Source of the DNA: Myxococcales bacterium
Lineage (GTDB): Bacteria; Myxococcota; Myxococcia; Myxococcales; Myxococcaceae
DNA: 64,000 bases
Assembly: GCA_016191815.1 (NCBI GenBank)
Contig: JACPVI010000059.1
Coordinates: forward strand, 32,855 to 96,854
Reading direction: 5' to 3'
In this document: positions 7,520-15,462 of the stretch, piece after piece
Position numbering within the stretch: position 1 is the stretch's first letter
Layout of the letters: every line of letters begins with the position of its first letter
Notes under the pieces: generated by a model
What the model was told of the DNA's origin: nothing
Seen by the model: the letters and a program-made list of their open reading frames with translations, nothing else
Databases searched by the model: none
Made by a program: the position numbers and the translations under genes

Positions 7520-10398
7520 GCGCCGGAGCAATCCTGGTCATCGAGGACAACCCGGTGACCCGGAAGATGCTCCGCGTGGTTTTCCAGGCCGAGGGCTTCG
7601 CCGTGCTGGACGCTCCCGATGCCGAGACCGCGCTCTCGACGGTGGAGAAGGAGACGCCCGCGCTGATCCTCCAGGACCTCCTCTTGCCGGACATGGACGG
7701 GATCGAGCTGGTGCGCCGGCTCAGGGCGCGGCCGAGCTGCATGGACGTGCCGATCCTGGCGCTCTCCGGCTTCCTCACCAAGCTGGAGGAGGCGCGAACC
7801 ATCGGCGCGGGTTTCACCGCCTTCCTGGTGAAGCCGATCGAGCCGTCGCGCCTGGTGGAGATCGTCCGGACCTACCTGCCTCACGATGAGAAGCGGCCGG
7901 CCCCGGTGGCGCAGGGCCAGCGGGTGCTCATCGCCGACGACGACGCGGTGCAGCTCAAGCTCTTGCGGCTCCAGCTCGCGAACGCCGGCTTCCAGATGAG
8001 CACCGCCGAGGACGGCTCCCAGGCGCTCGCCCAGGCCCTGGCCGACCCCCCCGACGCGATCGTCGCGGACATCCTGATGCCCGGACTCGACGGATTCGAG
8101 CTGTGCCTCAAGGTGAGGCGCGACCCCATGCTGGGCCGTATCCCGATCGTGCTGCTCTCCTTCCACTACCTCGAGGACGCCGATCAGGAACTGGCGCGAA
8201 AGGTGGGCGCCAGCGGCTTGCTGCTCCGGTCGACCGACCCCGACGAGCTGTGCTCGGTGATCCTCGCGAGCATCAAGGCGGGCCCGCCGCCTGTGCCCAC
8301 CGAGTCGATCACCGTCCTCAAGGGAGATCACGCCGTCCGCGTCGCCAGGCAGCTCGAGAGGCAGTCCCGGCTGAACGCGGGGCTGGCCCAGCGGTGCGCC
8401 CAGCAGGCGGCCGAGCTGTCGCTCCTGTGCGGAGTGGCGGGCGCCCTCGCCAAGAGCGCCGACTACCACAGCGCCCTCCGCGACGTGTTGGCCACCTGCC
8501 TCGACGCCGCCGGGATCTCGATGGGCGCCCTGCTCCTGTCCGACGAGGCGGGCAGCTTGCATTTGATCCACGTCATCGGCTACCCGTGGTCGGACCGCGC
8601 CCGCATCGAGGCGTTCTTCGGCCACGCCCCTCTGCTCCGGCAGGCGCTCGAGACGAAGGCCTCCCTCGCCATCCCGTCGCCTTCCGTCCCTGTTCAGTCC
8701 GCCCGCGACCTTCTTTCGCAGGCGGGAGCGACCTCTCTCCTGGTCGTCCCGCTGCTCTCCGGCGGCAGGAGGCTCGGGGTGCTGGTGGTCGGCTCGCGCA
8801 AGACGGACATGACTGGCGCCGACCAGGTCGCCTTCGCGAGCGCCCTCGCCTCGCAGATCGGCCAGACGGTCGCGCTGACCATGGCCTTCGCCCGGGTCAC
8901 CCGCTCCGAGCAGCGGTACCGCGCCCTGATGGAGCACGCCAGCGACGGCATCGCGGTGCTCTCCGAGGAGGGACGGATCCTCGAGGCCAACGTGGCCCTC
9001 GAGAGGCTCACCGGCCTCAAGGCTGACGAGTTGGTCGGCCGCCCCTGGTTGGACCTCGCCCCTCCCGAGGAACACCCCCGGCTGGCTGCGGACCTCGAGA
9101 AGCTGCGGGCGCAGGGGAAGGTCCGCGCCAGCGAGGTCCGCCTGCCCACCGCCGGCGGGAGGCGGGTGATCGCCGATGTCTCGGCCTCGGTGGTGGACGC
9201 CGGAGGGGAGCGCCTGATCCTCGCGGTGCTGCACGACGTCACCGAGACCAAGAAACTCCACGAGCAGGTGATGGTCTCCGATCGAATGGCCTCGGTGGGG
9301 ATGATGGCCGCGGGCGTGGCGCACGAGATCAACAACCCGCTCTCCGCGGTGGTGGCCAACCTCGACCTGGCGATCCGCGACCTGGACGAGTTGGGCAAGG
9401 AGGCAATCGCCCCGCCCCGCCTGGAGGACTTCGGAGAGGAGCTGAGGGAGGCGCGCGAGGCGACCGACCGGGTGCGGCTCATTCTCCGCGATCTCAAGAT
9501 CTTCTCCCGCGCCGAGCAGGACAAGCGCGAGGCGGTGGACGTGCATCGAGTGCTCGACTCTTCGCTCCGGATGGCCTGGAACGAGATCCGCCACCGGGCG
9601 GAGCTGGTGAAGGACTACCAGAAGGTTCCGCTCGTGGACGGCAACGAGTCCCGGCTGGGGCAAGTGTTCCTCAACTTGATCGTGAACGCGGCCCAGGCGA
9701 TGCAGGAGGGCCGGGCGGAGTCGAATCAGATCCGCGTCCGCACCGGGACCGACTCCGCCGGCCGGGTGGTGGTGGAGGTCGCCGACACCGGCCCGGGGAT
9801 GACCCCGGAGGTCTTGGGGAAGCTCTTCACCCCCTTCTTCACCACCAAGCCCCCGGGCGTCGGCAGTGGACTCGGGCTGTCGATCTGCCACCGCATCGTC
9901 ACCAACCTTGGAGGGGAAATCTCCGTTCAGAGCCAGCTCGGCAAAGGCAGCGTGTTCCGGGTGGCGCTGTTGCCCGCCAAGGGCGAGGAGGAGACGGGCC
10001 AGCGCGTGGCGGCGCCGGCCAGAGCGGCGAGCAGGCGGGGCCGGGTGATGGTGGTCGACGACGAGCCGATGATCGGCAAGGCGGTGCGCCGCACGCTGTC
10101 GAACGAGCACGAGATCGTCGCCGAGACCAGCGCCGCCGCCGCCCTGGAGCGAATCCAGCGGGGCGAGCGGTTCGACGTCATCCTCTGCGACCTGATGATG
10201 CCGGCGATGACCGGGATGGACCTCTACGCGGCGATCCAGAAGCTCGAGCCCGAGCAGGCGAGCCGAATGGTCTTCCTCACCGGGGGGGCCTTCACCCCAA
10301 GGGCGCGCGCCTTCCTCGACGAGACGCCCAACCAGCGCATGGAGAAGCCGTTCGACACGCAGAACCTGAGGGCGCTAGTGAACGAGCGGGTCCGGTAG
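7516..10398 (+). CDS. Hybrid histidine kinase, REC-REC-GAF-PAS-HisKA-HATPase-REC
   Basis: A cytosolic phosphorelay protein of 960 residues. Two receivers lie at the N-terminus (about 4-120, acceptor Asp54; and 133-255), then a GAF domain (about 310-455), a PAS domain (465-575), HisKA with His603 in VAHEINNPL, an HATPase with DTGPGM and GLGLS boxes, and a third receiver (842-958, acceptor near Asp892). In the second receiver the conserved lysine appears replaced by arginine (LLLRSTD), so it may respond differently. The ATG overlaps the stop of the preceding receiver gene, indicating translational coupling. It ends in a 24-bp tail-to-tail overlap with the opposite-strand gene. Receivers placed before the kinase core suggest that it is an acceptor in a longer relay. 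Confidence 0.93.
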   Translation: MSAGAILVIEDNPVTRKMLRVVFQAEGFAVLDAPDAETALSTVEKETPALILQDLLLPDMDGIELVRRLRARPSCMDVPILALSGFLTKLEEARTIGAGFTAFLVKPIEPSRLVEIVRTYLPHDEKRPAPVAQGQRVLIADDDAVQLKLLRLQLANAGFQMSTAEDGSQALAQALADPPDAIVADILMPGLDGFELCLKVRRDPMLGRIPIVLLSFHYLEDADQELARKVGASGLLLRSTDPDELCSVILASIKAGPPPVPTESITVLKGDHAVRVARQLERQSRLNAGLAQRCAQQAAELSLLCGVAGALAKSADYHSALRDVLATCLDAAGISMGALLLSDEAGSLHLIHVIGYPWSDRARIEAFFGHAPLLRQALETKASLAIPSPSVPVQSARDLLSQAGATSLLVVPLLSGGRRLGVLVVGSRKTDMTGADQVAFASALASQIGQTVALTMAFARVTRSEQRYRALMEHASDGIAVLSEEGRILEANVALERLTGLKADELVGRPWLDLAPPEEHPRLAADLEKLRAQGKVRASEVRLPTAGGRRVIADVSASVVDAGGERLILAVLHDVTETKKLHEQVMVSDRMASVGMMAAGVAHEINNPLSAVVANLDLAIRDLDELGKEAIAPPRLEDFGEELREAREATDRVRLILRDLKIFSRAEQDKREAVDVHRVLDSSLRMAWNEIRHRAELVKDYQKVPLVDGNESRLGQVFLNLIVNAAQAMQEGRAESNQIRVRTGTDSAGRVVVEVADTGPGMTPEVLGKLFTPFFTTKPPGVGSGLGLSICHRIVTNLGGEISVQSQLGKGSVFRVALLPAKGEEETGQRVAAPARAASRRGRVMVVDDEPMIGKAVRRTLSNEHEIVAETSAAAALERIQRGERFDVILCDLMMPAMTGMDLYAAIQKLEPEQASRMVFLTGGAFTPRARAFLDETPNQRMEKPFDTQNLRALVNERVR

Positions 10399-11319
10399 CT
10401 CGCGCGCGACAGCGCGGGCGACTGCTGTAGGCCCGACCCGGCAGGAGCCGAGCAAGGGGCACGCTGAGCACCGCCCGATCGACGGGCGCGGAGGGCAGGC
10501 TCCGCTCATCCCGAGGTGGCACAGCGCGAAGTCGAAGCGGACCGGGTCGCCCGGGTCGATGAGCCGCAGCGAGGTGGTGACTTCCTCGGCGGTCTTCCAG
10601 GAAAGGTCCTTCCGGCGGGTCAGACCCAGCCTCCGCGACACGCGGGCGAGGTGCGTGTCCAGCGGAACGACCAATTGCGCGGGGGTGACGCTCCGCCAGA
10701 GGCCAAGGTCGACCTCGTCGGGCCCACGCACCATCCAACGGAGGAAGAGGTTCAGCCGCTTCGCGGGCCCATCTCCGAGCGCGAGCGGCAAGAGGTGGTC
10801 GAGCCCGCGCTCCCGCCCGAGCGCGCGGCGCACCGGGCCCACCGACGCCGAGCAGCGGATGGACCGGGTGAAAGCGCCCAGCGCGCCCTTGATCGAGCCG
10901 TGCCCGCGCAGCTGGGCCTCGAACAGCGCCTCCAGGCTCCCCTTCTCCCGCAGCGCCCAGCCCATGCCGAGCAGGAGCACCGCGAGGTCCGCGCCCACGT
11001 TGAAGCGGTAGACGAAGCCGCGCAGAAGCCGGGCGGCGCCGATCGCGTCCAGGCGGGTGACGAACGCCGCGGGGGAGGGGCCCATCGCACCCAGCAGCGC
11101 CCGGAGCTTCGGCTTGAAGAGGTCAGCGCGGCCGTACGCCAGCAATGCGGAGAGCAGGCCAGTCACTTCGGCGTCCCGAGGGTCCCCGTACAGCCGAGGA
11201 AGCTCCACCGGGTCGAAGGCCAGCCGGACGGGCGGAGCCGAGGCCACCAGCGCCTCGAGGCGGGGCCCGAGATCTGCGGCAGAGCGGCGTGACAACCCGG
11301 CGGCGCGGAGGCAGCGCAT
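10375..11319 (-). CDS. TIGR02757/DUF2400 family protein with endonuclease III-like Cys cluster
   Basis: The 314-residue protein matches the TIGR02757 (DUF2400) family in length and in characteristic stretches such as DPRDAEVTGLLSALLAYGR near the N-terminus and LVVPLDTHLARVSRRLGL. This family resembles HhH-GPD DNA glycosylases but has no agreed function. The C-terminus carries C-x8-C-x2-C-x5-C, very like the C-x6-C-x2-C-x5-C that binds the [4Fe-4S] cluster in endonuclease III. The ATG start at 11319 has only a weak ribosome site. It converges with the upstream hybrid kinase and diverges from the beta-propeller gene. It is probably housekeeping rather than part of either neighbouring cluster. 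Confidence 0.82.
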   Translation of the reverse strand: MRCLRAAGLSRRSAADLGPRLEALVASAPPVRLAFDPVELPRLYGDPRDAEVTGLLSALLAYGRADLFKPKLRALLGAMGPSPAAFVTRLDAIGAARLLRGFVYRFNVGADLAVLLLGMGWALREKGSLEALFEAQLRGHGSIKGALGAFTRSIRCSASVGPVRRALGRERGLDHLLPLALGDGPAKRLNLFLRWMVRGPDEVDLGLWRSVTPAQLVVPLDTHLARVSRRLGLTRRKDLSWKTAEEVTTSLRLIDPGDPVRFDFALCHLGMSGACPPRPSIGRCSACPLLGSCRVGPTAVARAVARELPDPLVH

Positions 11320-11444
11320 CGGCTCAATCTACAAGCCGCGGGGGCGCAACGCCCGGCTCCCGCTGGCGCGCGCGGCTGTGCCACAATGACTTCACCTGCC
11401 CGGGGGCGCTCCGGCCAGCCGACCGGAGCGCTAGGAGGCCGTTC

Positions 11445-13610
11445 GTGAGGCGCGCCCTTCTTTTTCTGCAGCTCTTGAGCGGCACGATGGCCGCGGCAGC
11501 CGACTGGACGCAATGGCGCGGGCCCACGCGCGACGGCATCTCGTCGGAGACGGGCTTGCCGTCGTCCTGGACAGTGAACGGCGTCGGGCAGGTGTGGCGC
11601 GCGTCCACCTTCCGCTCCAACGCCAGCCCGAGTGCCCACACCGACAGCTCTCCGGCGATCGCCGGCGGAAAGGTCTACCTCCGGAATTCGGTGGTGTCCT
11701 CCACCAGCAGCCGGATCATCGCCTTCCGGGAGAGCGACGGCACCTTCCTGTGGGAGGAGCTCTCCACCGTCTACGGAGGCGACGGCTTCAACTTCTGCCC
11801 CGACAACCAGGGCGCCTCGAGCCCGGCGGTGAGCTCTGGCCTGGTGTGCGACTGCACCAAGGAAGGGCGAATGGAGTGCTTCAGCGCGGCGGCGAACGTC
11901 GCGAACCGCCTCTGGGTGCGAGAGCTGCAGACCGAGTTCAACGTCTCCATCCACAACTGCGCCGACGGCTCTCCGATCTTCTACGGCAACCTGCTCGTCT
12001 TCCACACCTCGGCGGGGAGGAACTCCACCGCCACCGCGCCCAAGCTGGTGGCGCTGTATGCCGCCGACGGAGGCACCGCCTGGACCGCGAACCCGAACCA
12101 GGTGGTCAACCACGGCTCCTGGGCCTCGCCGATCATCGTCCGGGTCAACAACCAGGATCAGCTCGTCTACGCGGCCGGCAACGCCTGGGTGTACGGCGTC
12201 GACTTGCAGACACGGGCGACCGTCTGGAGCTTCAACACCGGGACGGCCAACGGAGGGCCAACCAGCCACGGGCTCCTCTCCACACCGATCTTCTACAAGG
12301 ACACCATCCTGGTGGCCTCCGGGGAGGACCCCAGCCACGGGGACGGGCCGGGGACTTTGTGGGCCATCGACGCCACCCGCACCGGAGACATCAGCGCCAC
12401 CGGGGCGAAGTGGCGCTACACCGCCATCCGCCGTTCGATCAGCAGCCCGCTGGCGGTGAATGACGTGCTGTACACCGCGGACATCGCCGGCAACTTCCAC
12501 GCGGTCGACTTCACCAACGGGCAGACCCTGTTCACCCAGAACCTGGGCGCGCCGGTGTGGGCTTCGCCCACCTACGGCGACGGGAAGATCTACATCGGCA
12601 CCAACGCGGGAGACTTCTACATCCTCTCCGCGGGCCGCACCTTCCAGCAGCTCGATCGGGACAACCTCGGGTACTCCATTCACTCCTCGGCCTCGATCGC
12701 CAACGGGCGCGTCTACATCGCCAGTGCCCGCGACCTGTTCGCGATCGGCTCTGCGCCTGTCCCGGACGCGGGCAGCGGCTGCGGGGCGGGGAGGACCAAT
12801 TGCGGCGGCAGCTGCGTCGATACCGCCACCGACTCGAGCCACTGCGGCGGATGCGGGAGCGCCTGCGGGCTGAATCAAGTTTGCTCCGGCGGCTCCTGCA
12901 CCTGCGGCGCATCGCTCACGCGGTGCGGGAGCGCCTGCGTGGACACGCGCAGCGACGACCGCCACTGCGGCGGCTGCAACCGGCCCTGCGCGGCAGACCG
13001 GGACTGCGTGGCCGGCTCCTGCACCTGCATCTTTGGACGCACCGCCTGCGGCACCGAGTGTGTCGACCCCCGGACCGACGCGAGGCACTGCGGCGCCTGT
13101 AACCGCCCGTGCGCCGCGACCGAGGTGTGCGACCTGGGCAACTGCACCTCGTCGTGCTCCGCCGGCCTCACCGCCTGCGGCCAGAGCTGCGTCGACCTGC
13201 TCCACGACGAGGCCAACTGCGGGGCGTGCGGAAAGGGCTGCGCCTTGCCGGGAGCGGACCCGGCCTGCGAGTCGGGCCGGTGCGTCATCCTCCGCTGCCA
13301 GCCGGACTTCTACGATCTCGATCTCGACCCTGCGACCGGGTGCGAGTACGGCTGCACCTGGCTCGGCCAAGAGGCGTGCAACGCGAAGGACGACGACTGC
13401 AACGGCCGGGTGGACGAGGACGGCGTCTGCGCGGCCGACGCCGGGACTGCCGGGTGCCCAGGGTCGGCCGACTGCCCGGCCGACTGCGACGGCGGTCCCT
13501 GCGTGGCGTCGCCGAGCTCGAGCCCTCAAAGGTGCGGCTGCGGGGTTGCTGGAGGTGCACTGGCCGCGCTCTTGCTCGCGGTGGGGGGGCTCGCACGGCG
13601 CCGGTGGTGA
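11445..13610 (+). CDS. PQQ-type beta-propeller protein with Cys-rich stalk and MYXO-CTERM end
   Basis: A secreted protein of 721 residues. A signal peptide (residues 1-20) leads into an N-terminal propeller of the PQQ-repeat/BamB type (about 22-440, beginning DWTQWRGPTRDG). Four Cys-rich units of about 42 residues follow (pattern CGG.CVDT..D..HCG.C...C), then a CNAKDDDCNGRVDE motif. The C-terminus is CGCGVAGGALAALLLAVGG and then ARRRW: Cys pair, helix and basic tail, the MYXO-CTERM layout. The GTG at 11445 follows AGGAGG. Family knowledge suggests it is anchored at the cell surface after processing by a myxosortase. The propeller has no catalytic residues I can name, so a binding or scaffolding role is as likely as enzymatic PQQ use. 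Confidence 0.85.
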   Translation: MRRALLFLQLLSGTMAAAADWTQWRGPTRDGISSETGLPSSWTVNGVGQVWRASTFRSNASPSAHTDSSPAIAGGKVYLRNSVVSSTSSRIIAFRESDGTFLWEELSTVYGGDGFNFCPDNQGASSPAVSSGLVCDCTKEGRMECFSAAANVANRLWVRELQTEFNVSIHNCADGSPIFYGNLLVFHTSAGRNSTATAPKLVALYAADGGTAWTANPNQVVNHGSWASPIIVRVNNQDQLVYAAGNAWVYGVDLQTRATVWSFNTGTANGGPTSHGLLSTPIFYKDTILVASGEDPSHGDGPGTLWAIDATRTGDISATGAKWRYTAIRRSISSPLAVNDVLYTADIAGNFHAVDFTNGQTLFTQNLGAPVWASPTYGDGKIYIGTNAGDFYILSAGRTFQQLDRDNLGYSIHSSASIANGRVYIASARDLFAIGSAPVPDAGSGCGAGRTNCGGSCVDTATDSSHCGGCGSACGLNQVCSGGSCTCGASLTRCGSACVDTRSDDRHCGGCNRPCAADRDCVAGSCTCIFGRTACGTECVDPRTDARHCGACNRPCAATEVCDLGNCTSSCSAGLTACGQSCVDLLHDEANCGACGKGCALPGADPACESGRCVILRCQPDFYDLDLDPATGCEYGCTWLGQEACNAKDDDCNGRVDEDGVCAADAGTAGCPGSADCPADCDGGPCVASPSSSPQRCGCGVAGGALAALLLAVGGLARRRW

Positions 13611-14872
13611 CGCTCGTCTCCCTTCTCCTTTTCACCAGCTGGCCGGCCGGCGCGGCGGACGCCGGCCGAAGGGACTGGCCGACGTTCCACGGCGGTGCGG
13701 AAAGGAGCGGTGTGGCCCCGCGGCTCCCTCCCCCACTTCGCGTGGGCTGGCGGGCGGACTTCGGCCCCGAGCCGATCTCCTCCTCGGCGGCGATCGAAGG
13801 CGGGCGCGTCTTCGTGGGCACTGGCTCCGGACTGGTGGTCGCGCTCGCGCTCAGAGATGGCAAGGAGCTGTGGCGCTACTCCTCTGGTTCGCCGATCTCC
13901 TCCTCGCCCACGGTCGCGCACGGCTCGCTCTTCGTGGGGGACGACGCGGGGAGGCTCCACGCGCTCGAGGCGGAGACCGGCCGGCCGCGGTTCGCCTTCG
14001 AGACCGGAGGCCCCATCCGCGGCTCGCCGGCGGTCGCCGGGGAACAGGTGTACTTCGGCTCCTACGACGGAAAGGTGTACGCGCTCGACGCCCTGGATGG
14101 AACGCTGTGCTGGTCGGCGAAGACCGAGGGCTACGTCCACGCCGCGCCCTCGCTCGCGGGCGGGCGGCTGCTGGTGGCGGGCTGCGACGGAGCGCTCCGC
14201 GCCCTCGATGCCAACACCGGCTCTCCGCTGTGGCAGCTCGACCTCGGCGGCTACGCCGGCGCCTCCCCCGCGCTGCACGGGAACCTGGCGGTGGTGGGGA
14301 GCCACTCCCATCGTCTCTGCGGCGTGGCCATCGACGTGGGCGCCGTCCGCTGGAGCCACCAAGGCTCCTTTCCGATAGCCTCCACGGCCGCGCTCACCGG
14401 CCTGCATGCGGTGGTCGGCGGGCAGGACAGGGCCGTGCGCGCATTCGATGCGCGAAATGGGCGCCAGCTCTGGACGGTGGAAACCGAGGGCAGCGTCGAC
14501 TCCTCCCCGGTCCTCGCCGGAGAAACGGTCTACGCCGGCGGGCACGATGGAGTGCTGAGAGCCATCGAGCTGACCAGCGGCCGCGAGCGCTGGCGCCTGC
14601 CCCTTGGGAGCCGGATCATCGCCTCCCCGGCAATCGCCGAATCCACCCTCGTCATCGGCACCGGCTCGGGCGAGCTGTTCGCGCTGGTGCCGAAGGATCC
14701 TCCGCTCCCTCCCCGGCCCCAAAGGACATGCGGGTGCGCCGCGGCGGGAGAGACGCTGTGGGCCCTGGCGTTCGCGGCGCTATCTTCCCTCGCATGGCGA
14801 TCGTCGAGCTGCGGCAGGTCACCAAGCGCTACGGCCAGGGAGCGGCGGCCACCCTCGCGCTGTCCGAGGTGA
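13607..14872 (+). CDS. PQQ-type beta-propeller protein, degenerate MYXO-CTERM-like end
   Basis: A second propeller protein (421 residues) whose GTG start overlaps the stop of the previous gene. After a signal peptide ending near GAADA come seven or eight blades of the PQQ/BamB repeat, each with the pattern SP.(V/L)..G.V(Y/F)(V/F)G...G.(V/L).ALDA..G. The C-terminus has CGCAAAG then a hydrophobic helix, as in MYXO-CTERM proteins, but continues for about 20 extra basic residues beyond the usual end. That extra part overlaps the first 79 bp of the ABC ATPase gene. Either the overlap is genuine or an old stop has been lost. It probably works with its Cys-rich paralogue upstream, but there is no evidence for a specific ligand. 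Confidence 0.8.
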   Translation: MTLVSLLLFTSWPAGAADAGRRDWPTFHGGAERSGVAPRLPPPLRVGWRADFGPEPISSSAAIEGGRVFVGTGSGLVVALALRDGKELWRYSSGSPISSSPTVAHGSLFVGDDAGRLHALEAETGRPRFAFETGGPIRGSPAVAGEQVYFGSYDGKVYALDALDGTLCWSAKTEGYVHAAPSLAGGRLLVAGCDGALRALDANTGSPLWQLDLGGYAGASPALHGNLAVVGSHSHRLCGVAIDVGAVRWSHQGSFPIASTAALTGLHAVVGGQDRAVRAFDARNGRQLWTVETEGSVDSSPVLAGETVYAGGHDGVLRAIELTSGRERWRLPLGSRIIASPAIAESTLVIGTGSGELFALVPKDPPLPPRPQRTCGCAAAGETLWALAFAALSSLAWRSSSCGRSPSATARERRPPSRCPR

Positions 14873-15462
14873 GCCTGGAGGTGCGGCCCGGAGAGTCGGT
14901 GGCGGTTTTGGGGCCGTCCGGCTCGGGCAAGTCGACCTTGCTCGCGGTGGCAGCGCTGGTCGAGCCGGCTACCGCGGGAGAGGTGCGCTTCATGGGCGCC
15001 TCGGTGGCGGGGATGTCCGAGGCACAGCGCGCCGCGCGGAGGCTGCGCCATGCGGGGCTGGCCTTCGATTCGGAGCCCTTGCTCGACGTGCTGACCGTCG
15101 CGGAGAATGTGGACCTGCTCCTGGCAGCCGCCGAGGTGCCCGCCGCCGAACGAGCCCGAAGACGCGAGGAAGCGCTGGCGGCGCTCGAGGTGGCCCATCT
15201 CGCCGGACGGTTGCCCCACGAACTCTCCGCCGGGCAGCGGCAGCGAGTCGCCATCGCTCGCGCGCTCGCCAAGCGGCCGACGCTGATGGTGGCGGACGAG
15301 CCGACGGCCCACCTCGACTCTCGGGCGGCGGAGACAGTCGCCCTGGCGCTCTGCGGCGCCACCTTGGGAGGCTGCGCGGTGCTCTTCGCCACGCACGATC
15401 CAAAGGTGGCTCGGTGTGCCACCCGGCAGGTCCAGCTCGCCGACGGCCGGGTGAGATCCTGA
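14794..15462 (+). CDS. ABC transporter ATP-binding protein (LolD/MacB-like)
   Basis: A 222-residue ATPase subunit of the LolD/MacB/FtsE type. Walker A is GPSGSGKST (residues 40-48), the signature is LSAGQ, Walker B is LMVADEPT followed by a D-loop HLDS, and the switch histidine is in ATHD. The Q-loop region reads GLAFDSEPLLDVLTVAENV rather than having the usual glutamine, a small departure. The ATG at 14794 lies inside the end of the preceding propeller gene. Its partner is the FtsX-like permease that follows directly. Such pairs usually move lipoproteins, peptides or drugs across the inner membrane or signal through periplasmic loops; the cargo here is not known. Confidence 0.88.
   Translation: MAIVELRQVTKRYGQGAAATLALSEVSLEVRPGESVAVLGPSGSGKSTLLAVAALVEPATAGEVRFMGASVAGMSEAQRAARRLRHAGLAFDSEPLLDVLTVAENVDLLLAAAEVPAAERARRREEALAALEVAHLAGRLPHELSAGQRQRVAIARALAKRPTLMVADEPTAHLDSRAAETVALALCGATLGGCAVLFATHDPKVARCATRQVQLADGRVRS

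Noticed and set aside
11163..13529. 788-codon minus-strand open frame
   Set aside because: It is the antisense of the propeller and Cys-rich gene; composition and lack of motifs mark it as a shadow.
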